DNA from: Paenibacillus vietnamensis
GTDB taxonomy: Bacteria > Bacillota > Bacilli > Paenibacillales > Paenibacillaceae
Direction of reading: 5' to 3'
DNA length: 64,000 bases
Assembly: GCF_020169515.1 (NCBI RefSeq)
Contig: NZ_JAHMHW010000002.1
Span: 248,001 to 312,000, forward strand
Below are positions 25,136 through 35,037 of the stretch, in pieces. Below the pieces are notes generated by a model. The model was given only the letters and a program-made list of their open reading frames with translations, ran no database searches and was not told the origin of the DNA. A program made the translations under genes and the position numbers. The first letter of the stretch is position 1; the number at the start of each line of letters is the position of its first letter.

Positions 25136-26758
25136 TTACATCCATCTCCATCCTGCCGGCAGCTCGTTCTTGATCATGCCGCCGGCGTATTTGCCCCATC
25201 CGATCGGATAGCCGTCCGTGCAGACAAGCACATATCCCTTTGGGGACGCCCCATCCTTTAATTCGAGCTCCTGCTCGTTCACGAACACGGTTTCTCCCCG
25301 TAAATAACGAAGCGTCCGGGGATCCTGCGCGCTCCAATTGACGGAGCGTACCGCCTCCTCGCGCTTTAAGCCCATCGCCAAAGGCTGTGTCGGCACAAGC
25401 CTTCCCTTCACTGCCTCCGCCACATACCAGCCCGCTCTAACGACGCGCAAGCCGTCAAGCGAAGGCAGATTGGCAGGCTGCAGGTAAATTTTAGAACCGT
25501 ACGCGATTACGCTCTCTTCCCATTCCGCTGCTCCTGCCGCAAATTGTCCGGCCTGCTCCCGCCACAGCCCGTACGGATCGACGGTTTCCACGGTCGTTTT
25601 CACCCTGCCGTCCCGTTTCCCGTTTGGTCGTTCCGACTCGCCGTTCCTCCACGCTTTTCTAGTTTGCAGCTTGGCTTCCCTGCGTTCTTCCCGTTGATTA
25701 GGCCGCTTCTCAGGCGGCTTTGGCCCGATGCCCCATACAGCCTTCGTTTCACGCGCAGCATCCGTTATCCGATTCCCTTCGTCTGCTTCCGTTTGCGTCA
25801 CCGATTCATTCCGCTCCCCATTCCGCTTTAACACCGCTGCATAATGGCCTTCCCCCACAATGTGGTGGGGCCACAGCCTGACGGTGCCTGCAAGGCTTTG
25901 CAAACTTTCCTTGCTTAACCCGGCTTCCGCAGCGACAAGGTCGGGTCTGCCCGGCTGCCACCCGTACCGGTGCTCCACTGGCACAACTTGAAAATCCGGA
26001 TGCTCCGCCAAAAAAGCCGCGATTTGCTCCTCGTTCTCCTCCGGCGAAAAGGTGCACGTCGAATACACAAGCAGGCCGCCCGGAGCGAGCAGCTTCGCGG
26101 CATCCCGCAAAATATTCCGCTGCATAAGCGAGCAGCGCTCTACGGAGTGCTTCTCCCATTCGGCGACCATACTATCATCCTTCCGGAACATGCCTTCGCC
26201 CGAGCAAGGGGCGTCGATCAAAATCCGGTCGAACCAACCGGCAAAAGCGGACAGCAGCGAAGCGGGCTCTTCATTCAGGATGACGGCGTTGCGGACGCCC
26301 GCCAGCTCGATATTTTTGGCCAAAGCCTTTGTCCGTTCCCTGGCATTGTCATTCGTGACAAGGACGCCCAGGCCTTGAAGCTTGGCAGCGATTTGAGTCG
26401 ATTTGCCGCCGGGTGCGGCGCACAGGTCCAGCACGCGGTGGCCGGGCCGCACGTCCAGCAGCTCAACGGGAGCCATGGCGCTCGGCTCTTGAATATAGTA
26501 CAACCCCGCATGATAATGGGGATGCTTGCCCGGCCGTTCTCCCTCGCCGTAGTACAAGCCGTCCTCCGCCCATGGAATCGGGCGCATGTCCGGACCCATG
26601 TCCGACAGCCGCTTCCATTCCTCCTTGCTTAGCTTCAGCCGGTTAATTCGAAGCCCGTACACGCGCGGGTCCGAATAGGATGACATAAATTTGTCATATT
26701 CCCTTCCGAGCATTTGTTTCATTTTTTCCGTGAATTGACGCGGCAAATGGCCGATCAT
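25136..26758 (-). CDS. RsmB/NOP family (RsmF-like) rRNA cytosine-C5 methyltransferase
   Basis: This is an S-adenosylmethionine-dependent RNA m5C methyltransferase of 540 residues. The catalytic core has the AdoMet motif DLCAAPGGKS (near 115-124), the motif IV cysteine in DAPCSGEGMF (near 183) and the motif VI cysteine in YSTCTFSPEENEE (near 231), the two-cysteine mechanism of this family. The C-terminal part (from about 430) matches the RsmF-type PUA-like extension ending in CTDGYPIGWGK. Between them (about 330-400) lies a poorly conserved, Arg/Glu-rich insertion. The frame is open to 26908, but CAGGAGGA before ATG 26758 fixes the start. Downstream is the coupled RsuA-like gene. Confidence 0.9.
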   Translation of the reverse strand: MIGHLPRQFTEKMKQMLGREYDKFMSSYSDPRVYGLRINRLKLSKEEWKRLSDMGPDMRPIPWAEDGLYYGEGERPGKHPHYHAGLYYIQEPSAMAPVELLDVRPGHRVLDLCAAPGGKSTQIAAKLQGLGVLVTNDNARERTKALAKNIELAGVRNAVILNEEPASLLSAFAGWFDRILIDAPCSGEGMFRKDDSMVAEWEKHSVERCSLMQRNILRDAAKLLAPGGLLVYSTCTFSPEENEEQIAAFLAEHPDFQVVPVEHRYGWQPGRPDLVAAEAGLSKESLQSLAGTVRLWPHHIVGEGHYAAVLKRNGERNESVTQTEADEGNRITDAARETKAVWGIGPKPPEKRPNQREERREAKLQTRKAWRNGESERPNGKRDGRVKTTVETVDPYGLWREQAGQFAAGAAEWEESVIAYGSKIYLQPANLPSLDGLRVVRAGWYVAEAVKGRLVPTQPLAMGLKREEAVRSVNWSAQDPRTLRYLRGETVFVNEQELELKDGASPKGYVLVCTDGYPIGWGKYAGGMIKNELPAGWRWM

Positions 26759-26906
26759 GCTGTATTCCTCCTGCACTTGTTGTTCGGTGCCGCTGCACTT
26801 ACATCGTCGCACGGCTTTGATATATAATGTTGATAGATTGAATCCTGGACAGACTTTTTTAATAAAATCGGTCCAATACAAACCCGTTCCGGAGGTACCA
26901 ACCATC

Positions 26907-27425
26907 ATGAAGAAGAAAAAGAAAACAAAAATGATTTATGTGTACATTGCAATCGTCGTTGTTTTGTTCGGCCTCATCTTCGTCTTGAACAACAACGGCA
27001 AAGTGAGCGCTTTGTACGACAAGCCGATTTCCGAATTGAATCCGGAAACGAGGAAGCTGCTTGACGATCCTAACTACCAGAATATCATATTACCGGCCGA
27101 GTTGGACAAGATGGTTGCAGATAAGGAAGATTTCTTCGTTTACCTGTTCGCTTCCGATTGCCCGCACTGCAAAAATACGACGCCGAAGCTGATGCCGCTC
27201 GTCGATGAGCTGGGCATTGATCTGCCGCAGTTTAATTTACGCGAGTTTCCGTCTTATTTCAACAAATACAACGTCGAATACACCCCTACGCTCGCTTACT
27301 TCAAGGACGGTGTGCAGGTAGAAAAGCTTGAGGGCGGCCTTGCTCCCGAAGGCACGACGGAGGGCTATTCGCTTGACGATTACAGGGCATTTTTCAACAA
27401 ATACTCGGGAGCTGATTCGAAATGA
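26907..27425 (+). CDS. Membrane-anchored thioredoxin-like protein
   Basis: This is a 172-residue protein with a very basic N-terminus (MKKKKKTK), one membrane segment (about 9-28) and an extracytoplasmic thioredoxin fold. The redox motif is CPHC (residues 85-88) in LFASDCPHCKN, and a cis-proline region YTPTLAYF lies near 132. It likely reduces, oxidises or binds thiols outside the membrane. GGAGGT sits 10 bases before ATG 26907; upstream in-frame sequence overlaps the divergent methyltransferase start and is not used. The stop overlaps the ATG of the PCYCGC gene by four bases, so the two products are probably made together. Confidence 0.9.
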   Translation: MKKKKKTKMIYVYIAIVVVLFGLIFVLNNNGKVSALYDKPISELNPETRKLLDDPNYQNIILPAELDKMVADKEDFFVYLFASDCPHCKNTTPKLMPLVDELGIDLPQFNLREFPSYFNKYNVEYTPTLAYFKDGVQVEKLEGGLAPEGTTEGYSLDDYRAFFNKYSGADSK

Positions 27426-27964
27426 TGAAGCGCGGGCGCGTTTCGGAAGTTCAGGCAGCGAGGCGCGAAGAGGAGACTCGCAGCTCCCGTATTCGCGGAA
27501 TCATGTACGGCATGCTGCTCGCCTTCGCTTTCATTACCCTTCTGACCGCATGCAGCCTGTCCGACGGACAGGAGGAGAGCGGCGGCGGTCATTTGCACGG
27601 CTCGGAAACGTGGGAGACGACAGCCTCCTTTGATGAGCTGCCGTCATTCCTGTCCGATTATACTCCCCATACAAGCGATCTGTACCGCGAGGTCCACGAC
27701 CATATGGATTTGATGAGCGGAGTTACCTGCTATTGCGGCTGCGCGGACGGTACGGCGGTCGAAACCCCGCATGATTCTCTGCTCCGCTGCTACGTTGCCG
27801 AGCACCCTGCAGATGAAGGAGGCGTCACCTGGACGAATCACAGTACAAGCTGCGGAATTTGCAAGAAGGAAATGGAAGAGGTTATCGCCTTAAGCAAACA
27901 GGGCAAAACCGCCGACGAAATACGCGAAGCGGTCGATGCCAAATACAAGCCGGGCGGCAGCTGA
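27422..27964 (+). CDS. PCYCGC-type cysteine-rich lipoprotein
   Basis: This 180-residue protein belongs to the family named after a PCYCGC motif. Here the motif reads TCYCGC, with cysteines at about 103, 105 and 107 and the usual proline replaced. A signal peptide (about 26-43) ends in a lipobox LTAC with Cys44, so it should be anchored to the outer face of the membrane. His-rich GGGHLHG and HDHM stretches and a further pair in TSCGIC suggest metal or thiol chemistry. Function in the family is unknown. It is translationally coupled to the thioredoxin-like gene, which may keep its cysteines reduced. Confidence 0.85.
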   Translation: MMKRGRVSEVQAARREEETRSSRIRGIMYGMLLAFAFITLLTACSLSDGQEESGGGHLHGSETWETTASFDELPSFLSDYTPHTSDLYREVHDHMDLMSGVTCYCGCADGTAVETPHDSLLRCYVAEHPADEGGVTWTNHSTSCGICKKEMEEVIALSKQGKTADEIREAVDAKYKPGGS

Positions 27965-27982
27965 AGCTGCCCGAGTATATTA

Positions 27983-28028
27983 AAAAAAGAGCAGTCCGAA
28001 GGTTCATTCCTTCCCGGACTGCTCTTTT
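27983..28028. terminator. Bidirectional terminator between the PCYCGC gene and the alarmone synthetase gene
   Basis: AAAAGAGCAGTCCG and CGGACTGCTCTTTT pair perfectly around a loop containing AAGGTTCATTCCTT, with A and T runs on either side. Confidence 0.93.
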
Positions 28029-28040
28029 ATATCGACTTGG

Positions 28041-28844
28041 TCAGCTTAGATTCGCTTTTTTCGCTTTGCTTATCGCGGCTTGAATATCCGACGACAGCTG
28101 GCTAAGCCCCTGGTAATCTTCCTTCTCAAATTGCTCGTTAAATTTCATTTGGAACTGTGCGGCTTCCCGGACGCGATGATAAAAATACAAATCCTGAATT
28201 CCGCCAAGCACCCGGGAAACGACATTCGACTGCTCCTCGAACTCCGTCTGCGAATCTAAAATTTCCTTACGGATGCTGGTCATTTCGGCATCGAGCTGCG
28301 CAGCCGCCTCCGCTGCTTTTTTCAGCCGGTTTCTAACGTCCTCGGGCAAACTCTCCTTAAACTTATAATTCAGCGAGTGTTCGATCGTCGCCCAGAAGTT
28401 CATCGCCAGCGTACGGATCTGAATTTCCGCCAGCACGATTTTGTAGCCGAGCGCGGTTTGAACCGGATACTCTACAATTATATGGTAGCTGCGGTAGCCG
28501 CTTTCCTTGTAATTCGTAATATAATCCTTCTCGTATACAAGCTTGAGATCCTTACGCGACCGGATCAGGCTGGCTACGCGGTGAATATCGTCGACGAACT
28601 GGCACATGATGCGAATTCCCGCAATATCCTCGATCCCCGTATCCAGCTTATCAGCGGGAACATTGAGGCGTTTAGCCTTCTCCAAAATGCTGGATATCCG
28701 CTTGACACGGCCGGTGACAAATTCAATCGGCGCGTAAGCCTCTCTCGCTTTCAGCTCAACCCGCATCGTCTTAAACTTTACCTTTAATTCCTCTACCGCT
28801 TGTTCATAAGGCTGTAAAAACAGATTCCAGTCTCTTCCGTCCAT
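28041..28844 (-). CDS. Small alarmone synthetase (RelQ/YjbM-like GTP pyrophosphokinase)
   Basis: This enzyme makes (p)ppGpp from ATP and GDP/GTP. It contains only the RelA/SpoT synthetase domain, without hydrolase, TGS or ACT parts. Key blocks are FVTGRVKRISSILEKAKR, GIEDIAGIRIMC, KESGYRSYHIIVEYP and AEIQIRTLAMNFWATIEH. At 267 residues it is about 55 longer than YjbM or YwaC of Bacillus. The extra length is a helical C-terminal tail that might affect tetramer assembly. It follows pyrD by 17 bases on the same strand, so alarmone production is transcriptionally linked to pyrimidine synthesis here. Confidence 0.92.
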   Translation of the reverse strand: MDGRDWNLFLQPYEQAVEELKVKFKTMRVELKAREAYAPIEFVTGRVKRISSILEKAKRLNVPADKLDTGIEDIAGIRIMCQFVDDIHRVASLIRSRKDLKLVYEKDYITNYKESGYRSYHIIVEYPVQTALGYKIVLAEIQIRTLAMNFWATIEHSLNYKFKESLPEDVRNRLKKAAEAAAQLDAEMTSIRKEILDSQTEFEEQSNVVSRVLGGIQDLYFYHRVREAAQFQMKFNEQFEKEDYQGLSQLSSDIQAAISKAKKANLS

Positions 28845-28861
28845 CCGGCCGCCTCCTTCTC

Positions 28862-29959
28862 TTAACGATGCTCTGAACCTACCGCTTCGGCAATATTACG
28901 GAAACCGTCTTTACGCAAGCATTCCTTTAATCCGTTCGTCAGCTCCCTGAGCAGTCCTGGCCCCTTATAAATCAGAGCGGTATAAATTTCGACCAGGGAT
29001 GCTCCCGCGCGGATTTTATCGTAAGCGTCCTGAGCCGTAAAAATGCCGCCCGAACCGATGATCGGAAGCCTTCCTCCCGTCTGTCGGTAAACGGCTCTTA
29101 CAACCTCCGTCGACCGCTCGCGGAGCGGCTTGCCGCTCAGTCCTCCGGCTTCCCCGGCATTCGAATGTCTAAGCCCCTCGCGGGACAGCGTCGTATTCGT
29201 CGCAATAATGCCGGATACTCCGCTCTCCACAATCGTAGCGACCGTTAACTCGAGCTGCGCGTCGGTCATGTCAGGCGCAATTTTGACGAGCACAGGCTTC
29301 GCCTTCTCACCTAATTTCGCTGCTTGCACCGCCATTTCCTTTTGTACGGCGCCAAGTAAATTTCTCAGCTCCTCGCCATGCTGCAAATCACGCAAATCAG
29401 GGGTGTTCGGGGAACTGATATTGACCACGAAAAAATCGCCGTATGTATATAAATCTCTTATACAGGTCTGGTAATCCTCATGCGCCAGCTCATTCGGCGT
29501 CGTCTTGTTTTTGCCGATATTGACGGCGATCGGAATTCTCGAAATTTTTCTGCCGGCCAGTCTATCGGCCATCGCGGCGGTCCCGTCGTTGTTAAAGCCC
29601 ATCCGGTTAATAAGCGCCTCGTCTGGCGGCAGGCGGAACAGACGCGGCTGTTCGTTGCCGGCTTGCCCCTTCGGCGTAACGGTGCCTACCTCGGCGAAGC
29701 CGAAGCCGATGCTCGAAAAGCCGTCCGCCGCTTTGCCGTTCTTGTCGAGTCCGGCTGCAAGGCCAACGGGATGCGGGAATTGAAGGCCGAACAGCTCGAC
29801 GGCAAGCTCGGGCGACTTCTCGACGCCGTACATCGCATGCATCAGGCCGTTCATGCCGGGCACTTTGCCTCCGGCCGCCAGGCCGTCGATGACGATGTGA
29901 TGGGCCTTCTCCGGGTCCATTCGAAAAAATATCGGCTTAAGTATTGATGAATAAAGCAA
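28862..29959 (-). CDS. pyrD: Quinone-dependent dihydroorotate dehydrogenase (class 2 PyrD)
   Basis: PyrD oxidises dihydroorotate to orotate in pyrimidine synthesis; class 2 enzymes are membrane-associated and reduce quinone. The 365-residue TIM barrel has the class 2 features: an N-terminal helical extension (ILKPIFFRMDPEKAHH), GLAAGLDKNGKAADGF, GTVTPKGQAGN, and the catalytic serine in NISSPNTPDLRDLQ, where class 1 enzymes have cysteine. The best start is TTG at 29959, eight bases after GGAG; a GTG nine bases earlier overlaps the ribosome binding site. Many Firmicutes use a class 1B PyrD/PyrK pair inside the pyr operon. This gene stands outside such an operon and is followed by an alarmone synthetase. 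Confidence 0.95.
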   Translation of the reverse strand: MLYSSILKPIFFRMDPEKAHHIVIDGLAAGGKVPGMNGLMHAMYGVEKSPELAVELFGLQFPHPVGLAAGLDKNGKAADGFSSIGFGFAEVGTVTPKGQAGNEQPRLFRLPPDEALINRMGFNNDGTAAMADRLAGRKISRIPIAVNIGKNKTTPNELAHEDYQTCIRDLYTYGDFFVVNISSPNTPDLRDLQHGEELRNLLGAVQKEMAVQAAKLGEKAKPVLVKIAPDMTDAQLELTVATIVESGVSGIIATNTTLSREGLRHSNAGEAGGLSGKPLRERSTEVVRAVYRQTGGRLPIIGSGGIFTAQDAYDKIRAGASLVEIYTALIYKGPGLLRELTNGLKECLRKDGFRNIAEAVGSEHR

Positions 29960-30059
29960 CTTGCTCACTCCGTTCTCGGTTGTATGTTCTATCTGACAGT
30001 TTATCTTTTTTGCAACAAAAAGAAAAGAGTCATGCGCCCGGCGCGGCTCCCTGTTATAT

Positions 30060-30088
30060 TGCGGCTTTCGAAGAAAACGATTACAATA
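30060..30088 (+). promoter_or_regulatory. Promoter of the 46-residue membrane protein gene
   Basis: TTGCGG and TACAAT are separated by 17 bases, with the start site expected near 30095, about 35 bases before ATG 30130. Confidence 0.6.
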
Positions 30089-30129
30089 GTAATATCCATG
30101 ATACCCTGAAACGGAAAGGTTGATTAACG

Positions 30130-30270
30130 ATGAGCGCAGCGAAACGTAAGCCGGCAACCATGAGAGTGAAGCCGAAGGAAGAGGTTAACAGGAAGGCTCT
30201 AATCTGGGTCTGCTCCATCGTCGGAGCCGTTGTCGTCGCCGTCTCGGCTCTGCTGATCTTTACCTCCTGA
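30130..30270 (+). CDS. Small single-pass membrane protein of unknown function
   Basis: This is a 46-residue protein starting MSAAKRKPATMRVKPKEE, with a basic, soluble N-terminus and one C-terminal membrane segment (about 25-45, WVCSIVGAVVVAVSALLIF). It would be a tail-anchored small protein with the N-terminus in the cytoplasm. Support for it being real comes from a promoter with 17-base spacing, a GGAAAGG ribosome binding site and a dedicated terminator 40 bases after the stop. It is divergent from pyrD. I do not recognise a family. Confidence 0.72.
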   Translation: MSAAKRKPATMRVKPKEEVNRKALIWVCSIVGAVVVAVSALLIFTS

Positions 30271-30308
30271 CCGGCAAGGCACTCAAGCTGCCTGACGGAT
30301 CCGCATCA

Positions 30309-30360
30309 CAAAAAAAGCTCCTCTACAGCCGGTCAGCACCGGCTGGAGGAGCTTTCTTTT
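30309..30360. terminator. Bidirectional terminator between the small membrane protein and ferredoxin genes
   Basis: AAAAAGCTCCTC, then AGCCGGT-CAGC-ACCGGCT, then GAGGAGCTTT build a long two-part stem, with A and T runs at the ends. Confidence 0.92.
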
Positions 30361-30375
30361 ATTTATAGCCTAGCA

Positions 30376-30660
<285 letters not shown>

Positions 30661-30667
30661 TCAAGCT

Positions 30668-31960
30668 TCAATCATCAATATATAACAAACCATCGTCCTT
30701 TTGCAAGGACGTTCCGCGAATTCGTTTGTTCCTTATTAAAGCGGACGGATCGTCGCCGAGCATACCGGCCGTCAGCACCGCATCCTCCCCGAATTTATCC
30801 CTCAGCCGGTCCATCGCCTTCGTCAGGGCTTCCTTGCGCGGCTGCTGCTCATAGCTGAACAAATCCAGCTGCAGCGCCGTCTCCTCCAGCAGCGCCAGGT
30901 TTTGCAGCGTAATGCCAAGCAGGCGGATCGGCTCCCCGGTTTTCCAATGCTTATCGTAGAGCTTGCAGGCTTCGCGGTAAAAATCGTCGGAGGACTGCGT
31001 CGGAGCCTGCAGCGTATGGGAGCGGGTAATCGTCGCCATATCCGGTCTGCGGATCGTAATTTGCACCGTCGTTGCGACAAGCTTCTGCCTGCGGAGCCTG
31101 CGGCCAGTTTGATCCGCCAAGTTCAGCAGCACGCGGTAAACATCTTCCCTTGTCACGATATCGTTCGGCAGCGTTGTCGTATGCCCGATCGATTTATTCC
31201 TCTCCCGATGGGGATTTACCTCGCCGTGATCGATTCCGTGTGCCGCCGCCTTCATCCAGGAGCCGGCAACACCGAAATGCTTCACCAGCACCGCTTCGTC
31301 AGTACCGGCGAGCTGACCGATCGTCCGGATATTCAGCTTCAGCAGCTTCTCGGCCGTTTTTCGTCCGATGCCGAACAAGGTATCGCACGATTTATCCCAC
31401 AGAAGATGCTTCACATCGCGGATACGGAGCACGGTAAGGCCATTCGGCTTCTTCATGTCCGAAGCCATCTTCGCCAGCAGCTTATTCGGCGCCAGCCCTA
31501 TGGAGCAAGGAAGCGACCATTCCGAACGGATCCGTTTCTGCAGCTGCTCGGCGATTTCCAGCGGCGAGCCGAATATTTTCGAACCGGTTATATCCATATA
31601 ACATTCATCGATCGATACCGATTCCACCAGAGGAGTATACTGCCTGGCGATTGACATAAAGCCTCTGGAATATTTGCGGTACAAATCGAAATCGGGCTTG
31701 ATCAAAATGATTTCAGGACAAAGCTTCAGCGCCTGCCTGACAGTCATGCCGGTTTTGATTCCCATTTTGCGTGCGGCATAGGAGCAGGTAACGATGATGC
31801 CTTTCCTCTGCTCGACGCTGCCGGACACCGCAGTCGGTTTGTTCTTATATTTCTCCGGTTCCTCCGCTTCATGCACGGAGCAGTAAAATGCGTTCATATC
31901 TACATGAATGATGACTCTGCCTTTGGACGGATAAAGATCGTTCACGTTTGACATATCCAT
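30668..31960 (-). CDS. dinB: DNA polymerase IV (Y-family translesion polymerase)
   Basis: DinB copies past damaged template bases. The 430-residue protein has the palm motifs HVDMNAFYCSVH (first catalytic Asp) and ESVSIDECYMDIT (second Asp/Glu pair), the fingers region KPTAVSG, helix-hairpin-helix segments around LFGIGRKTAEKLLKL, and the little-finger domain from about 245. The extreme C-terminus is longer than minimal and could include a clamp-binding peptide, although a clear QLxLF is only suggested by LQLDLFSYEQ. AGGCGG eight bases before ATG 31960 fixes the start, 25 codons inside a longer open frame. No convincing LexA box is visible upstream. Confidence 0.94.
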   Translation of the reverse strand: MDMSNVNDLYPSKGRVIIHVDMNAFYCSVHEAEEPEKYKNKPTAVSGSVEQRKGIIVTCSYAARKMGIKTGMTVRQALKLCPEIILIKPDFDLYRKYSRGFMSIARQYTPLVESVSIDECYMDITGSKIFGSPLEIAEQLQKRIRSEWSLPCSIGLAPNKLLAKMASDMKKPNGLTVLRIRDVKHLLWDKSCDTLFGIGRKTAEKLLKLNIRTIGQLAGTDEAVLVKHFGVAGSWMKAAAHGIDHGEVNPHRERNKSIGHTTTLPNDIVTREDVYRVLLNLADQTGRRLRRQKLVATTVQITIRRPDMATITRSHTLQAPTQSSDDFYREACKLYDKHWKTGEPIRLLGITLQNLALLEETALQLDLFSYEQQPRKEALTKAMDRLRDKFGEDAVLTAGMLGDDPSALIRNKRIRGTSLQKDDGLLYIDD

Positions 31961-32101
31961 ATTCCGCACCGCCTGTTCGTAACAAAAACCTACATATATA
32001 AACTCTCCCTCAGCATACAATTCAAGTAAGGACAAGTCAACGCAGCCTTAAGCAGAATCGACAAAATTTCCGGCTCCCCTCTCTACTTTCGGTTCAACAA
32101 G

Positions 32102-32110
32102 TGTTATAAT
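32102..32110 (+). promoter_or_regulatory. Extended -10 promoter element upstream of cimA
   Basis: TGTTATAAT combines a consensus -10 hexamer (32105-32110) with the TG of an extended -10 element. No good -35 is seen. The start would be near 32117, some 40 bases before the cimA ATG. Confidence 0.55.
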
Positions 32111-32158
32111 AGTAAATTATGATTTGAAAAGGCAATCAGTGAAGGAGGCGTCCCGTAA

Positions 32159-33775
<1,617 letters not shown>

Positions 33776-33782
33776 CGCAAAG

Positions 33783-33822
33783 AGCCGCTTATCTATCGTC
33801 AATCCGATAGATAAGCGGCCCT
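33783..33822. terminator. Bidirectional terminator between cimA and the ResA-like gene
   Basis: GCCGCTTATCTATCG and CGATAGATAAGCGGC form a perfect 15-pair stem around TCAATC, followed by a T-rich tail. Confidence 0.93.
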
Positions 33823-33837
33823 TTTATTTGTCTGACG

Positions 33838-34377
33838 TTACATCCACTTTTCAATGAGCCTCTCCCACTCCGTCATAGTGATGACCCCATTGATCCTTTC
33901 CCGAATCACACCGTCGCCGTCGATCAGAAAGGTCGTTGGAAACGTATCGACCTTATATTGCTTCGTCACATCGCCTTTCCGGTCCATCAAGATCGGAAAA
34001 GCAAATTCATATTCGTCGACAAACTCCCTTGCATTCCGTTCTTTATCATATTTCGTAGCGTTTATGCCGTACATTTGAATCGAATCCCCGTATTTCGCGT
34101 GGAGCTCCTTCAAATCGGGTGCCTCAAGCTCGCACGGGCCGCACCAGGACGCCCAGAAGTTAACGAAGCTGAGTTTGCCTTGCTTGCCGCCGATTTCGTA
34201 AGTTTGCTCATCCAGCGCAGGGAGCCTGAATGCGACAGCCTGAAAGCCCGCCTTCGGCTTGAAATCGACTGAAGGTGCGGCAAGCGTAACCGTGCCTTGG
34301 TCATCGTTCATGTATTGGTATACGCCTAATGCTGCGAACAGGAATGCGATGGTAAATAATGAAATGATGCGTTTCAT
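33838..34377 (-). CDS. ResA/TlpA-like membrane-anchored thiol-disulfide oxidoreductase
   Basis: This is a 179-residue protein with an N-terminal membrane anchor or uncleaved signal (about 4-22) and an extracytoplasmic thioredoxin domain. The redox motif is WCGPC (Cys79, Cys82) in FVNFWASWCGPCELEAPDL, the ResA/TlpA insertion follows GINATKYDKE, and FPTTFLIDGDG holds the cis-proline. Members reduce apocytochrome c haem-binding cysteines or act in spore-coat or envelope redox. No cytochrome-maturation genes lie nearby, so the exact substrate is open. ResA or StoA roles are both possible. Confidence 0.9.
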   Translation of the reverse strand: MKRIISLFTIAFLFAALGVYQYMNDDQGTVTLAAPSVDFKPKAGFQAVAFRLPALDEQTYEIGGKQGKLSFVNFWASWCGPCELEAPDLKELHAKYGDSIQMYGINATKYDKERNAREFVDEYEFAFPILMDRKGDVTKQYKVDTFPTTFLIDGDGVIRERINGVITMTEWERLIEKWM

Positions 34378-34578
34378 AAAAACCTTCCTTTTTTATCATT
34401 TCCAAGCTGTTTTTATCGTATCACGCAACGGTATGGCAGCTCAAGGCGCCGGTCTCATTAGCCATAATTCCGTCACATCCAGCATTTTTGGTTAAGAAGG
34501 CTTTTCTTATACATTAGCCAAATGAAAAACAATCCTTTATACTGTTCGTAAGTCCATATACGAAGGGAGATTGTACCT

Positions 34579-35037
34579 ATGCCGGAGTGTCAATCCCAAG
34601 CTTACATAACGAAGGAAGCCTTTGAACGACTCGTTGCGCTGTGCCTCGATGCAAAGCCGATCGAAGCGTGCGGCATACTGGCCGGTCCCGCCGCCGATTC
34701 CGGAGACACGGCAACCCATACCCCCGAAGCTGTCATTGATACGGTCATTCCGATCACCAACACACACATCAATCCTACCTATTCCTTTTCGTTCGATCCT
34801 TCGGAATGGACAACCGCCTTTTACGACATGCAAAAAAACCGACAATCGCTTGTCGGCTTGTTCCACTCACACCCCAAAACGGACGCGATCCCCTCATCCT
34901 ACGATACGGAGGGCTTCCTGCCGGCCTCGGAGCTTACCTATTGGATAATTTCATTAAAAGATTCCCAAAACCCCGTCGTACAGCCTTACCGCCGCGAGCG
35001 AAGCAAATTTGTACCTCTGCAGCTAGTGCTTGCTTAA
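34579..35037 (+). CDS. M67 family JAMM/MPN+ metallopeptidase
   Basis: This is a 152-residue, single-domain JAB/MPN zinc peptidase. The JAMM signature is complete: Glu29 in IEACGIL and HSHP-x(7)-SxxD with His96, His98 and Asp109 in LFHSHPKTDAIPSSYD. Such stand-alone bacterial proteins process C-termini of ubiquitin-like sulfur carriers (ThiS/MoaD/CysO-like) before thiocarboxylation. No sulfur-carrier gene is adjacent, so the partner is unknown. ATG 34579 has AAGGGAGA upstream. The last 15 bases overlap the 3' end of the convergent exonuclease gene, and no terminator separates them. Confidence 0.9.
   Translation: MPECQSQAYITKEAFERLVALCLDAKPIEACGILAGPAADSGDTATHTPEAVIDTVIPITNTHINPTYSFSFDPSEWTTAFYDMQKNRQSLVGLFHSHPKTDAIPSSYDTEGFLPASELTYWIISLKDSQNPVVQPYRRERSKFVPLQLVLA

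Noticed and set aside
31961-32100. LexA/DinR box before dinB
   Set aside because: TGTTCGTAACA gives only a partial half-site match; no CGAAC-N4-GTTCG palindrome is present.
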